Source: a bacterium
GTDB taxonomy: Bacteria > Ratteibacteria > UBA8468 > B48-G9 > JAFGKM01
DNA: 64,000 nt
Assembly: GCA_023230585.1 (NCBI GenBank)
Contig: JALNXB010000003.1
Location: 25,597 to 89,596, forward strand
Reading direction: 5' to 3'
Shown in pieces: positions 18,815 to 28,499 of this stretch. The translations under genes and the position numbers were made by a program. How positions within the stretch are numbered: position 1 is the stretch's first letter; every line of letters starts with the position of its first letter. The notes under the pieces were generated by a model. The model was not told the origin of the DNA, made no database searches, and saw nothing but the letters and a program-made list of their open reading frames with translations.

Positions 18815-19352
18815 TATCTTCAAAAAGTTCTTTACCAATTTTTTCTCTTATGTATCCCTCTATAGATTGGCTAAACCGTTCCCAATTAAAGAGAAGTTTC
18901 CAGTTTTTTCCTTCCAAAAGAAAAGAATCGGTAATATTAGCGTCTTTTACAATCTTCGCACCTTCTATATTTATATCAGAAGACGCCTCTGGAACTTTTA
19001 TAACCAAATTTTTCTCTTCAACATCTTTCAGAAGACCAGTAATAATACTGGTTATATTCTCTTTTATGAAAAGATTGAACTTTTTTTTCAGTCCATCCAT
19101 AACCTCTTTTATCAATACATTTTGAAGTAGAAGCAACTCTTTTTCTTTCTCAAGCCGAAAAAGACCTACCTCGATTTCTTTTTCTTTATCTATATTTTCT
19201 TTCGCAGATAAAAGTTTTACTTCAAACTCTTTAGTAATAAGTTCTTTTCTTTCTAATAGAGTTTTTTCAAGTTTTTCAACTGCTTTTCTTATAGTTTCTT
19301 CTGATTTAGTTTCAGAGTCCAAAATAATTTTTTCTGTGAGTCGTTTTACCAT
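18783..19352 (-). CDS. atpE: V-type ATP synthase subunit E
   Basis: A 189-residue, strongly charged protein with a long N-terminal coiled-coil (about residues 1-85, rich in K and E) and a small globular C-terminal domain, the layout of the peripheral-stalk subunit E. Sequence identity to this family is typically low, so the call rests on length, architecture and position directly after subunit K. It is 15 bases downstream of the K stop, and its end overlaps the uracil-DNA glycosylase. No strong Shine-Dalgarno is visible, so coupling to K is likely. Confidence 0.75.
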   Translation of the reverse strand: MVKRLTEKIILDSETKSEETIRKAVEKLEKTLLERKELITKEFEVKLLSAKENIDKEKEIEVGLFRLEKEKELLLLQNVLIKEVMDGLKKKFNLFIKENITSIITGLLKDVEEKNLVIKVPEASSDINIEGAKIVKDANITDSFLLEGKNWKLLFNWERFSQSIEGYIREKIGKELFEDNDKNKTNRDT

Positions 19353-19367
19353 TTTACTTTTTAATAT

Positions 19368-19844
<477 letters not shown>

Positions 19845-19858
19845 TTAATTGCCTCCAT

Positions 19859-21046
19859 TTACGAATTTTTAGCCTTAATCTTTTTAAGCAAGGCAGGTAC
19901 GACTTCAAAAACATCTCCTACTATACCCACATTAGCTACCTTAAATATAGGAGCGTCAGGGTCTTTGTTTATTGCTATAATATAATCTGAGGTTTGCATA
20001 CCTGCAAGATGTTGTATTGCACCTGATATACCGCAAGCAATATAGATTTTAGGTTTAACAGTTTTACCTGTCTGACCTACCTGGTGTGGGTATGGCATCC
20101 ACCCTGAATCAACAGCAGCCCTTGAAGCTCCCACAGCTCCACCAAGAGCATCTGCCAGTTCTTTAATAATAGCAAAGTTCTTAGGGTCTTTAAGCCCCCT
20201 ACCACCAGAAACTATAACCTCAGACTCTTGTAAATCAACAATATTGTCAATTTTTTCTCTACCACAAAATGTAACCTTATTTTTTATTTTTGACTTATCA
20301 AGTTCTTCAACAACAACTTCTGCTTTTCCTGATATTAATGGTGCATCATCAAAAACTTTAGGTCTTATTGTTGCCATTTGAGGTCTATGGTTTTTACATA
20401 TTATCTTTGCCATAAGGTTACCCCCAAAAGTTGGTCTTGTCTGCAACAATAGTTTTGTCTCTTCATCAATGTCTATGCCTGTACAATCGGCTGTTAAACC
20501 GGTCTTAACAATGGCCGCAACCATAGGAATAAAAGCTCTACCCATCATTGTTGCACCAGCAATAACAATATTAGGAGTATATTTTTCTATAAGTTGTGCC
20601 ATAGCAAAAGCATAAGGTTCCTCTTGAAAATAATCTAAAGCAGGGTCGTCAATAACATAAACCTTATCAGCACCTCTTTTACCAAGTTCTTCAACTAAAC
20701 CAGTAACATTGTTACCTAAAATTATACCAGACACCTCTTCATCAAGACTCTTTTTAAGTTTAAGAGCCCCGTTTAACATTTCAAGAGCAACCGAAGATAG
20801 TTGCCCGTCCCTACTTTCAGCAAAAAACCATATACCTTTATAATGGTCAATATTGGTTTTAAAGTCTTCTTTTTCTTCTTTATAGAGAGCGTCTTCAGGG
20901 CAAACCTTAACACATAAACCACATAAGGTACAGTTTTCGTTTATATATAGCCTACCATCTTTTATTTCAATTGCTTCAAAAGGACATTCGTTAATACATT
21001 CCTTACAGAGAGTACATTTTTCGTATATTATTTTTACCATAGCCAT
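19859..21046 (-). CDS. etfA: Electron transfer flavoprotein alpha subunit with N-terminal ferredoxin domain
   Basis: A 395-residue EtfA. The first 60 residues form a two-cluster ferredoxin domain (CTLCKECINECP and CTLCGLCVKVCP). Residues from about 70 form the N-terminal Etf domain. The C-terminal FAD-binding domain shows SGGRGLKDPKNF, GASRAAVDSGWMP, QVGQTGKTVKP and IACGISGAIQHLAGM. Ferredoxin-fused EtfA subunits occur in anaerobes, often in electron-bifurcating complexes. The partner dehydrogenase (for example acyl-CoA or lactate dehydrogenase) is not adjacent. It follows etfB by one base. Confidence 0.92.
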   Translation of the reverse strand: MAMVKIIYEKCTLCKECINECPFEAIEIKDGRLYINENCTLCGLCVKVCPEDALYKEEKEDFKTNIDHYKGIWFFAESRDGQLSSVALEMLNGALKLKKSLDEEVSGIILGNNVTGLVEELGKRGADKVYVIDDPALDYFQEEPYAFAMAQLIEKYTPNIVIAGATMMGRAFIPMVAAIVKTGLTADCTGIDIDEETKLLLQTRPTFGGNLMAKIICKNHRPQMATIRPKVFDDAPLISGKAEVVVEELDKSKIKNKVTFCGREKIDNIVDLQESEVIVSGGRGLKDPKNFAIIKELADALGGAVGASRAAVDSGWMPYPHQVGQTGKTVKPKIYIACGISGAIQHLAGMQTSDYIIAINKDPDAPIFKVANVGIVGDVFEVVPALLKKIKAKNS

Positions 21047-21047
21047 T

Positions 21048-21833
21048 TTACACTACCCCCAAATCTTCAAGTTCTTTATATAAAGCCGATGCAAGTTCTT
21101 CTGGCTCTCCTTCAACTTTTTTTCCTTCTTTCTGCAACTGTTCAGTCCAAACATCAACAACTCTTGTTGGAGAACCTTCCTGCCCAAAATTGCATTTTTC
21201 TCCTTCTACATCGCAACAACGACAAAACCCTACCTCAGCCTTTTTTGCTTTCAACATACCTTTAAGAGAAGGTATCCTCGGTTGGTTGATTTCTTTAATA
21301 ACTGTTATAAGAACTGGTAGTTCTGCTTTTAACTCTTCATAATGGTCTTCCATAAGACGCACACAATGTATCTGACCAGAAGAGATATCTATTATTTTGC
21401 TCACATAAGTAATATATGGAATACCAAGGTGATAGGCAGTTTCTGGTCCAACCTGCCCTGTACTACCGTCAAGAGTCTCTCTACCACACAGTATAATATC
21501 AAAATCTTTCAATGTTCTTATACCACAACTTAATATATAAGAGGTTGCGAGAGTATCGCTACCTGCAAATTCCCTATCACTTAACAGAAGTGCTTCATCA
21601 GCCCCCATAGATATAGCCTCCCTAAGAGCTTTTTCTGCCTGAGGCGGTCCCATAGATACAGCCGTGACCTTACCTCCAAACTTCTCTTTTATTCTAACTG
21701 CTTCTTCTATTGCGTAAGTATCATAAGGATTTATAACACTTTCAACGCCTTCTCTTACAATCCTGTTGGTTTCAGGATCTATTTTTACTTCAAAAGTATC
21801 AGGAACCTGCTTAATGCAGACAATTATATTCAT
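21048..21833 (-). CDS. etfB: Electron transfer flavoprotein beta subunit
   Basis: A 261-residue EtfB starting MNIIVCIKQVPDTFEV. I place the start at the ATG at 21833, preceded by AAGGGG, because the 17 extra residues of the longest frame do not look like EtfB. Family features include EEAVRIKE, ADEALLLSD, LCGRETLDGSTGQVGPETA, and the NQPRIPSLKGMLKAKKAEV segment. After this a cysteine-rich stretch FCRCCDVEGEKC replaces the usual sequence and could bind a metal. It is the first gene before etfA and the V-ATPase genes. Confidence 0.92.
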   Translation of the reverse strand: MNIIVCIKQVPDTFEVKIDPETNRIVREGVESVINPYDTYAIEEAVRIKEKFGGKVTAVSMGPPQAEKALREAISMGADEALLLSDREFAGSDTLATSYILSCGIRTLKDFDIILCGRETLDGSTGQVGPETAYHLGIPYITYVSKIIDISSGQIHCVRLMEDHYEELKAELPVLITVIKEINQPRIPSLKGMLKAKKAEVGFCRCCDVEGEKCNFGQEGSPTRVVDVWTEQLQKEGKKVEGEPEELASALYKELEDLGVV

Positions 21834-22002
21834 ATACAAATCCCCTTGTAAACGAGTTTTAGAATAAAAACTCTTCTTTTTCAAGTTTCTCTTTATTTAG
21901 AAAATTTATTATAGCACAAAAAGAATATATTTTAAAAAGTAACCTCTACTATACTCATACCTGTTAGCACCAACTGTTTACAAATTACCAGTCGTTTAAA
22001 AA

Positions 22003-22347
22003 TCATTCAATTGGAACTATATTAAATAGATACTCTTCTTGGCTTGCCATTACAGCCAAAATTTCATACCTGTACGGTTTATCAGTTTTTGATTTAAAAA
22101 GATAATATTGAGACGCTTTGAAAAGGTGCTTTTTCTTTCTATTAGTAACCGCCTCTTCCGGGTATCCAAATTTTAAAGAACTTCTTGTTTTGACCTCAAT
22201 AAAAACAATCTCTTTTTTATGTTCAGCAATAATATCTATCTCACCAACACGAGTCTTAAAATTCCTACAGATAATCTTATAACCTTGTCTTTTTAAAAAC
22301 TGTGCCCCTTTTTCTTCCCCTTTAGCGCCTAACTTCTGTTTATCCAT
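22003..22347 (-). CDS. yraN: YraN/UPF0102 family nuclease-like protein
   Basis: A 114-residue protein of the UPF0102 family, which has a restriction-endonuclease-like fold. It shows GAKGEEKGAQFLKRQGYKII, then GEIDIIAEHKKEIVFIEVKT, the D-(x)n-ExK core of the PD-(D/E)XK fold, and the conserved KTRSSLKFGYPEEAV. The cellular role is not settled; it frequently sits near rplS and rnhB, as here directly after rplS. The ATG at 22347 is preferred to the TTG just before it. Confidence 0.9.
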   Translation of the reverse strand: MDKQKLGAKGEEKGAQFLKRQGYKIICRNFKTRVGEIDIIAEHKKEIVFIEVKTRSSLKFGYPEEAVTNRKKKHLFKASQYYLFKSKTDKPYRYEILAVMASQEEYLFNIVPIE

Positions 22348-22353
22348 CAAAAA

Positions 22354-22686
22354 TTATTTAGCTTTTTTTCTAACGTAGTACATCTTTGCTCTTGGAGCCA
22401 TTCTATTATTTTTACGTGTTTTAGTAATTTCTATCTTAACAACGTTCGGAGAATAAAGCATAAAAGTTCTTTCAACACCTTCACCATAAGAGATTTTTCT
22501 TACTGTAAAAGTTTGTCTCATCCCGCTACCTTTTTTACCAATGCATAACCCATTAAAGACCTGTATTCTCTCTTTTTCCCCTTCTTTAATTTTTACGTGA
22601 ACAGAAATATCGTCACCTGGCCAAAACATTGGCACCTCTTTATCAGGGATTAACTCTTTTTCAAGTTCTTCGATTTTTTTAATCAT
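22354..22686 (-). CDS. rplS: 50S ribosomal protein L19
   Basis: A 110-residue L19, recognisable by [20 protein letters not shown] and the basic [19 protein letters not shown] region. I set the start at the ATG at 22686, which has AAGGAG six bases upstream. The longer frame from a TTG at 22704 would place that Shine-Dalgarno inside the coding region. It follows a Gfo/Idh gene rather than trmD, its normal neighbour. Confidence 0.95.
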   Translation of the reverse strand: MIKKIEELEKELIPDKEVPMFWPGDDISVHVKIKEGEKERIQVFNGLCIGKKGSGMRQTFTVRKISYGEGVERTFMLYSPNVVKIEITKTRKNNRMAPRAKMYYVRKKAK

Positions 22687-22700
22687 TGTTTTCTCCTTTT

Positions 22701-23690
22701 TCAAAAACTTATATGTTTTCCTGTCTGAGCAGAAAGATACGCTGCATCTATAACCATCATAGTATCAAGAATTTTTCTACCACTCGAAATGGGTTCAAAT
22801 TTTTCTCTTATAGCTCTTACAAAATGGTCAACTTCTTTAGTATACGGACTTACATCTGTTTCGGCTTTTTCGCAAACCCCAGACGGAAAATATTTTAGTT
22901 CTCCATCTTTACCAGCAGAACAAGCCCCTTTAACTATAACTGTGGATTCACTCCCTAAAATTTCAAGATTGTTAGAAGAACCCTTTTCTCTATACGAACC
23001 TTGAGCTATTCCCAAAATACCGTTATCAAACTCAATCATAACTATAGAACCACTCTCAACAACAGAGCCTTTTTCTGTCTGTAAAAAAGCTGTAACTCTC
23101 TGTGGTTTACCAAAAAGGTATACAAGAAGGTCTATACAGTGAGAATTAACATTCATAATCTGCCCACCACCTGACATATTCTTGTTCTCTCGCCAACCAT
23201 CAGAAAGAAGCCCACCTGGAATATTAAAAGACCAAATTGCCCTTGCAGAAGATATTCTACCGAGTTTACCTTCTGAGATTACCTCAGCAGTTCTTATGTT
23301 GCACGCCTTAAAACGTAAATGGTGTGCAACCATAAAAGTAACCCCTGCCTTATCACACATATCCACCATAAGACGTGATTCGACCATATTAAGAGCCATA
23401 GGTTTTTCACAAAGAATATGTTTACCTGCCTCTGCTGCTGAAATAACATTAGAACAATGTAAATTGTTGGGAGTAGCCAACAACACAGCTTCTATCCGAC
23501 TATCAGAGAGCATCTCTTCATAACTTTTGTAACATTTTACATCTGGTTCCACAGAAGCAAGTTTGCCACATCTATCTTTATTTTTATCATAAACACCAGA
23601 AATCTCTGCATAGTTAGAGGCTTTTATACCTGGCTGATGAAACTTCTCTGCAATAGCACCATACCCCACTATGCCAATCTTTAATTTCAT
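22701..23690 (-). CDS. Gfo/Idh/MocA family oxidoreductase (inside ribosomal operon)
   Basis: A 329-residue NAD(P)-dependent oxidoreductase. The Rossmann motif is [13 protein letters not shown] near residues 6-18. The family lysine lies in [11 protein letters not shown] (EKP motif), followed by the C-terminal substrate domain with [21 protein letters not shown], which carries the usual H-x2-D. It uses the ATG at 23690, which overlaps the trmD stop by one base, with AAGGAG upstream. Its location between trmD and rplS is unusual: translation looks coupled to a ribosomal and tRNA-modification operon. The substrate is probably a sugar derivative but is unknown. Confidence 0.9.
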   Translation of the reverse strand: MKLKIGIVGYGAIAEKFHQPGIKASNYAEISGVYDKNKDRCGKLASVEPDVKCYKSYEEMLSDSRIEAVLLATPNNLHCSNVISAAEAGKHILCEKPMALNMVESRLMVDMCDKAGVTFMVAHHLRFKACNIRTAEVISEGKLGRISSARAIWSFNIPGGLLSDGWRENKNMSGGGQIMNVNSHCIDLLVYLFGKPQRVTAFLQTEKGSVVESGSIVMIEFDNGILGIAQGSYREKGSSNNLEILGSESTVIVKGACSAGKDGELKYFPSGVCEKAETDVSPYTKEVDHFVRAIREKFEPISSGRKILDTMMVIDAAYLSAQTGKHISF

Positions 23691-24394
23691 CAAATATTCT
23701 CCTTATCTGACCTTTTTAGATATTTCTTATAAAGTTCTGGTTTTCTTTCTTTTGTTCTTTCTAAGGCTTGTTGTTGACGCCATTCTTCTATTTTTTTATG
23801 GTTGCCAGACAGAAGAACATCAGGCACCTTCATTCCTCTAAATACTTCTGGTCTTGTGTAGCAAGGCCAGTCCAGAAGTCCTTCAAAAAAACTCTCATAA
23901 GAAAAAGACTCTTCAGGTAAAACTCCCTGAAGGAGCCGAACAACTCCTTCTGTTACAACCATTGCAGGCAGTTCTCCGCCGGTCAAGATGTAATCCCCAA
24001 TAGATATCTCTTCATCACAGATAGATGTTACCCTTTCATCTATACCTTCATAATGCCCGCAGATTATAATTATCCCTTCCTCTTTACTAAACTCTTTGGC
24101 TTTATTCTGAGTAAAAAGAAGACCCTGAGGAGTAGTCAGTATTACTTTTGCATCATTATTCTCTTTCTTAATTTCTTCTACAGCTTTAAAGATAGGCTCA
24201 CATTTAAAAACCATACCTTTCCCACCACCATACGGAGCATCATCAATTTTTTTATGCCTATCTGCAGGGTCAGCAAAATCTCTTAAATTCCATATCTTAA
24301 TATAAACTAATTTTTTTTCTCTTGCTCTACCTATTATGCTACTTTCCAAAGGAGTAAACATCTCTGGAAAAATAGTTAATATATCGATTCTCAT
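23690..24394 (-). CDS. trmD: tRNA (guanine-37-N1)-methyltransferase TrmD
   Basis: A 234-residue SPOUT methyltransferase that methylates G37 of tRNAs. It begins MRIDILTIFPEMF and has DDAPYGGGKGMVFKCEP, CGHYEGIDERV, EISIGDYILTGGELPAMVV and the C-terminal DVLLSGNHKKIEEWRQQQAL, all characteristic TrmD elements including the trefoil-knot AdoMet site. The start overlaps the rpsP stop by four bases (ATGA). rimM, which often lies between rpsP and trmD, is absent here. Confidence 0.97.
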   Translation of the reverse strand: MRIDILTIFPEMFTPLESSIIGRAREKKLVYIKIWNLRDFADPADRHKKIDDAPYGGGKGMVFKCEPIFKAVEEIKKENNDAKVILTTPQGLLFTQNKAKEFSKEEGIIIICGHYEGIDERVTSICDEEISIGDYILTGGELPAMVVTEGVVRLLQGVLPEESFSYESFFEGLLDWPCYTRPEVFRGMKVPDVLLSGNHKKIEEWRQQQALERTKERKPELYKKYLKRSDKENI

Positions 24395-24654
24395 TTATCA
24401 ACATTAGCTGGAATAAATATACCTTTCTTCTTCATCAAACTTTTAACCGTAGGTGAAGGTTTCGCTCCAACACTAAACCAGTATTGAACTCTATCTTCTT
24501 TAATTTCAATTACCTTTTCCTTTGGTATAGGGTCGTAATGTCCCAATATTTCAAGAACATCTCCTCTCCCATCTTTCTTTTTACTTATTGCCACAATTCT
24601 AAAAAATGGCCTATTTTTTTTACCTTTTCTTACTAACCTTATTGTTGCGGACAT
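24391..24654 (-). CDS. rpsP: 30S ribosomal protein S16
   Basis: An 87-residue S16 beginning MSATIRLVRKGKKNRPFFRI, with the conserved ILGHYDPIPKE segment and VGAKPSPTVKSLMKK. It is the first gene of the rpsP-trmD-(Gfo/Idh)-rplS-yraN operon. A terminator-like hairpin lies between it and the next upstream gene. AAGGAG-like sequence precedes the ATG. Confidence 0.97.
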   Translation of the reverse strand: MSATIRLVRKGKKNRPFFRIVAISKKKDGRGDVLEILGHYDPIPKEKVIEIKEDRVQYWFSVGAKPSPTVKSLMKKKGIFIPANVDK

Positions 24655-24696
24655 ATTTATTTTTCTCCTTTCTAATATTTTTAAATAACAAAAACA

Positions 24697-24732
24697 CAGG
24701 TTAAACTATTTTTAACTTTAATAGAAAACCTG
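24697..24732 (-). terminator. Terminator-like hairpin before rpsP
   Basis: On the minus strand CAGGTT pairs with AACCTG, and inside it CTATT pairs with AATAG around a central loop; the stem is followed by TGTTTTTGTT. It sits between the upstream Gfo/Idh gene and rpsP and could terminate the former. A role in S16 leader control is an alternative. Confidence 0.4.
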
Positions 24733-24757
24733 AGACTAAAAAATTATTGTACAACTA

Positions 24758-25831
24758 CTAACCTACCTCCTCTACCTTTCCACTTTCAAGAGACTTATGA
24801 ACAGCAACACCTATTTTTGTTGCTTCAAGCCCGTCTTCTCCTAAAGCAGTTATCTCCTTTTTTATATCATTAAGAGTTCCACCTTTTCTAAGACGTTCAA
24901 GATTATACACGAAATCTGCAATACTTTCAATACCGTAACCTAAATATTTTATTCCTCCTGATTTATCGCTTTCTTCATATATAAAAGCAGGATTATATGT
25001 CATAACACCAGATTTCTCATAAAAAACCCTTGTTCCTCTGTCTTGACTGTCGCACTCAATAACACCTTTATCACCTACAAGTTTAAAACCTTGGTTAACA
25101 ATCGATTCAAATTTTTCAGGAAAAATCCATGATACATCAAAATTTATTATAACCCCATTTTTAAACTCTATCATACTGGACACAAAATCATAGGTATCTA
25201 TTCCCAAACTTTTTAACCTAACCTTACTACCTTTAGCATAAACGGTCTTTCCATCACTACCTATTAGCCACCTCATAAGATCAAAAAAATGTACCCCAAG
25301 AAACCATACTGGAGAACTTTGAGCAGCCCAAGAAACAAACCAATCTCGAGGTACCACTATCTTATCTTCCATATAAGCGTACCCGTATTTCAAGGTACCG
25401 GCTTTGTTCTTCTCTATATCTTTTTTGACAGCCAGATGGAAAGGGTCAAACCTTTTATGAAAATCTACTTGTAGCAGAAGTTTATTCTTTTTACAAACCT
25501 CTATCATTTCCTGGCACCCCTCAACTGTTATATCAAGAGGTTTTTCTACAAAAATATGTTTCCCTAAATTGGCTGCATATAAAACAGGCTCTCTATGGAA
25601 AGGGTCTGGTGTAGCAATCGCAACAGCGTCAACATCTTTTTCAGACAACAACATCTCTTTATAATCCAGATATCCCTTTTTTCCGTATCTCTTAGATTGA
25701 CTTGCAAGTAGATGGGGGTCTATGTCGCACAGTGCAACAAGTTTACATCTACCCTGCTTTTCCATTTGAGAAAACGTGTTCAAAATATTGGTGCCAAACC
25801 TTCCTGCCCCAATAACAGCCAGTTTAACCAT
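24758..25831 (-). CDS. Gfo/Idh/MocA family oxidoreductase
   Basis: A 357-residue NAD(P)-dependent oxidoreductase. The N-terminal Rossmann fold starts MVKLAVIGAGRFGTNIL, and the family motif HIFVEKPLDITVEGC supplies the lysine. The C-terminal domain includes WFLGVHFFDLMRWL with the conserved histidine and aspartate. It is not close in sequence to the Gfo/Idh protein at 22701-23690. It is probably a sugar or inositol dehydrogenase; no pathway neighbours are present to narrow it down. A terminator-like hairpin follows it. Confidence 0.9.
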   Translation of the reverse strand: MVKLAVIGAGRFGTNILNTFSQMEKQGRCKLVALCDIDPHLLASQSKRYGKKGYLDYKEMLLSEKDVDAVAIATPDPFHREPVLYAANLGKHIFVEKPLDITVEGCQEMIEVCKKNKLLLQVDFHKRFDPFHLAVKKDIEKNKAGTLKYGYAYMEDKIVVPRDWFVSWAAQSSPVWFLGVHFFDLMRWLIGSDGKTVYAKGSKVRLKSLGIDTYDFVSSMIEFKNGVIINFDVSWIFPEKFESIVNQGFKLVGDKGVIECDSQDRGTRVFYEKSGVMTYNPAFIYEESDKSGGIKYLGYGIESIADFVYNLERLRKGGTLNDIKKEITALGEDGLEATKIGVAVHKSLESGKVEEVG

Positions 25832-25952
25832 TAACTTCTCCCATTTTTAACTATTTTCTGCCAAATTCAACAAGCTACCCCACACTTTCTATAACAAAAA
25901 AACACACTTCGCACTTATTTTAACCCCGCACCTATTTAAAATTAAGCATATC

Positions 25953-27467
25953 TTAAAAGACAAGATTACTAGAAGGGAAAGCTCCATCCGTTGTAATATA
26001 TATTCGAAGATTCCTTAACCCTATCTCATCCCCAGGGATAGGAATATGAGTAAAATGAGCATCGCAACCTGAAAGTTCGTTAAGTTTTGCCATAGCAACC
26101 TCAGCTGAAGGATTTGTTGCCGCAGAAAAACTTAATACTATCAAAGTTTCCGCAAGATCAAGAATTTCGCTTTTAAGGTTCAGAATATCCCTTTTCATAG
26201 TGGCAATATTCTCTATTACGTGTGGTGAAAGAAGATGTATCTGGTCAGGTATACCTGCCAAATATTTTATAGCGTTAAGTACAAGGGAGGAAGCAGCACT
26301 CATCAAACAAGAATTTTTTCCTGTTATGATAGTATCATCTTTTAATTGTAAAGCAGCCCCCCAACTTATTTTCGGAAGATTTATTCTGTTTTTCCTTTCC
26401 TCAGAAGCAGCTTTTCTTGCTGGTTTTACAACCAACCTATCCTCTATTTTAGTTCCACATTCTTCCATTAGAAGAATCGTCTTATCAACAATCTCTTTAC
26501 CTCCAACGCCAAGTATAGATTCATACCTATGCCTAAAATATCTTCTTATAAGTTCCTGTTGAGCCGCCTGCCTAACAAGACTATCATCTATAATTGCTGC
26601 TCCAACACGGTTAACCCCCATATCAGTAGGAGAAGAGTAAGGTATCTGCCCGTTTGTTATCTTTTCAAGAATCCTTTTTAGTACAGGAAAAATTTCAACA
26701 TCTCTATTATAATTAACAGTACTTTTTCCGTAAGTATTAAGATGAAACGGGTCTATAACATTGGCATCGTTCACATCTACTGTTGCTGCTTCGTAAGCAA
26801 GGTTTACTGGGTGTTTTAAAGGAATATCCCATACAGGAAAAGTTTCAAATTTAGCATATCCCGAACGTATTCCTCTCTTATGGTCGTGGTAAAGTTGAGA
26901 CAAACAGGTTGCCAGTTTTCCGCTTCCAGGACCAGGACCTGTCACCACAACAACAGGGTTGTTCGTCTTTATATAACTGTTTTTACCGTAACCTTCCTCA
27001 CTCACAATAGTTTCTATATCTGTGGGATACCCTTTTGTAGCAGAATGAAGATATACAGTAATATTATGGTTCTCAAGTCGTTTTTGAAAATTTATAGCTT
27101 GTGGTTGGTTATCAAAACGTGTTATAACCACCCCAAGAATATCTAACCCATAATCTCTAAGCCCGTCAATAAGTTTTAGAGTATCTACATCATAAGTAAT
27201 CCCAAAGTCTCCCCTAATATGCCCTTTTTCTATATCTTCAGCATAGATACAAAGTAGAATATCTATCTTATCTTCAAGTTGTTTCAAAAGTTTAATCTTG
27301 ACGTTAGGGTCGTACCCGGGCAAAACTCTGGCAGCGTGGTAATCATAAAGAAGTTTCCCGCCAAACTCTAAATAGAGTTTCCCTTCAAACATATCTATAC
27401 GTTTAAGGATTTCTTTGCTCTGCTCTTCAAGATACTTTTCATTATCAAAACCTATACCAGTAATCAT
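25953..27467 (-). CDS. DUF1846 (UPF0371) family protein
   Basis: A 504-residue protein of the DUF1846 family, starting MITGIGFDNEKYLEEQSKEI. Typical segments are FGGKLLYDYHAARVLPGYDP, VVVVTGPGPGSGKLATCLSQ (a P-loop-like glycine stretch), DANVIDPFHLNTYGKSTVNY and PTDMGVNRVG. I choose the ATG at 27467, ten bases after the upstream flavoprotein stop and preceded by GAGAAGG, instead of the TTG at 27506 inside that gene. The family's biochemical role is not established to my knowledge. Confidence 0.9.
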   Translation of the reverse strand: MITGIGFDNEKYLEEQSKEILKRIDMFEGKLYLEFGGKLLYDYHAARVLPGYDPNVKIKLLKQLEDKIDILLCIYAEDIEKGHIRGDFGITYDVDTLKLIDGLRDYGLDILGVVITRFDNQPQAINFQKRLENHNITVYLHSATKGYPTDIETIVSEEGYGKNSYIKTNNPVVVVTGPGPGSGKLATCLSQLYHDHKRGIRSGYAKFETFPVWDIPLKHPVNLAYEAATVDVNDANVIDPFHLNTYGKSTVNYNRDVEIFPVLKRILEKITNGQIPYSSPTDMGVNRVGAAIIDDSLVRQAAQQELIRRYFRHRYESILGVGGKEIVDKTILLMEECGTKIEDRLVVKPARKAASEERKNRINLPKISWGAALQLKDDTIITGKNSCLMSAASSLVLNAIKYLAGIPDQIHLLSPHVIENIATMKRDILNLKSEILDLAETLIVLSFSAATNPSAEVAMAKLNELSGCDAHFTHIPIPGDEIGLRNLRIYITTDGAFPSSNLVF

Positions 27468-27477
27468 ACCTTCTCTC

Positions 27478-28020
27478 TTATTTGTAAATTTTTTCAACAT
27501 CATCAACTATCTTTTCAATCGTAGCAAGACGACCTGTCCCTTTCTTGCCTGACGCAAGTTCCCCTGCTTCTGGTTCAACAAATAGATATCCAACCTTTTT
27601 TAACTTCTCTACATTTTCAGAAAGGATTTTATTATTCCACATATTGTCGTTCATAGCAGGCGCAAAAATCACTTTCCCCTGAAAAGCAATAATCGTGCTG
27701 GTCAATAAATCATCACACACGCCAGAGGCAAGTTTTCCTATCACATTTGCGGTGGCTGGAGCTACAAGAATAATATCCGCAAATTCAGATAAAGATATAT
27801 GGCTTATATCGTTAGAGGTGTACGCTTCTTTTGAAAACATATCCAAGTATACAGAATTTCCAGAAAGGGTTGCAAGGGTAAGAGGCGTAATAAAATGAGA
27901 AGCCGCCTTTGTCATAACAACCTTGACATTCCACCCTCTCTTTTTCAACTGCCTAACTATTTCACAAGATTTATAAGCAGCAATAGAGCCACAAACCCCA
28001 ACTACCACATTTTTTCTCAT
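27478..28020 (-). CDS. CoaC-like flavoprotein (phosphopantothenoylcysteine decarboxylase)
   Basis: A 180-residue flavin protein of the HFCD family. It starts MRKNVVVGVCGSIAAYKSCE (flavin-binding GSIAAYK), has ISHISLSEFADIILVAPATA with the catalytic-type histidine, FAPAMNDNMW (PxMNxxMW motif) and ELASGKKGTGR, the substrate-clamp motif of CoaC. The frame is open upstream through the tRNA gene, so I set the start at the ATG at 28020 with its family-like N-terminus. The CoaB ligase domain, usually fused in bacteria, is missing. CoaC of coenzyme A synthesis is the best guess; another HFCD decarboxylase is possible. Confidence 0.82.
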   Translation of the reverse strand: MRKNVVVGVCGSIAAYKSCEIVRQLKKRGWNVKVVMTKAASHFITPLTLATLSGNSVYLDMFSKEAYTSNDISHISLSEFADIILVAPATANVIGKLASGVCDDLLTSTIIAFQGKVIFAPAMNDNMWNNKILSENVEKLKKVGYLFVEPEAGELASGKKGTGRLATIEKIVDDVEKIYK

Positions 28021-28078
28021 TAGCAACTCCTTAAAATTAGAAACCCCTCCTAAATACACTTTTTTATAATAAAACAAG

Positions 28079-28152
28079 TACCCCTGGCCCGATTCGAACA
28101 GGCGACACACGGTTTAGGAAACCGTTGCTCTATCCATCTGAGCTACAGGGGC
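28079..28152 (-). tRNA. tRNA-Arg (CCU)
   Basis: On the minus strand a full cloverleaf can be drawn. The acceptor stem GCCCCTG pairs with CAGGGGT, with one G-U pair. The D-arm GCTC/GAGC is followed by the anticodon stem ACGGT/ACCGT enclosing TTCCTAA, giving anticodon CCU (decodes AGG). The T-arm GCCTG/CGGGC holds the TTCGAAT loop. CCA is not encoded. It lies about 60 bases upstream of the CoaC-like gene. Confidence 0.95.
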
Positions 28153-28264
28153 ATTTTTTTTGCACTCAAACAGAAATATATATTTATATTTTACCACATT
28201 TTTTTTTTTTAGTCCTGCATCACCTAATATTTTTCTTAAAAGTTGAAAAAAAGATTAAATAATA

Positions 28265-28495
28265 CAGATAGAAACGAAGGTTATTCCTCGGAGGTACTCG
28301 GACAAGACACAGTAGGAGAGGAATGTAAAGATTGTCCCTTATATGTCATTCCGGATTTATCCCAGCTTTTGCCTTCTACCCTTGGGGGAGAGGGATTAAG
28401 GGTGAGGGGGCTATAGAGAGGTTAATGGGATGAGTTTTATCCCTCGGGGATACTCTGGACAAGTCGCCGAAGGCGAAAAGGGATTGGGACATCTA
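28265..28495. repeat. Intergenic repeat mosaic C
   Basis: This gap between the tRNA and the next gene has no ORF I can support. Read on the minus strand it chains CCTTCGGCGACTTGTCC, CCCCGAGGGATAAAACTCAT, CCCATTAACCTCTCTATAG, a CCCTCACCCTTAATCCCTCT module, AGGGTAGAAGGCAAAAG and TCCGGAATGACATATAAGGG. The same modules occur at 1-240, 45873-46145, 46970-47045, 56470-56700 and 63810-63865 in different combinations. Confidence 0.7.
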
Positions 28496-28499
28496 TAAA

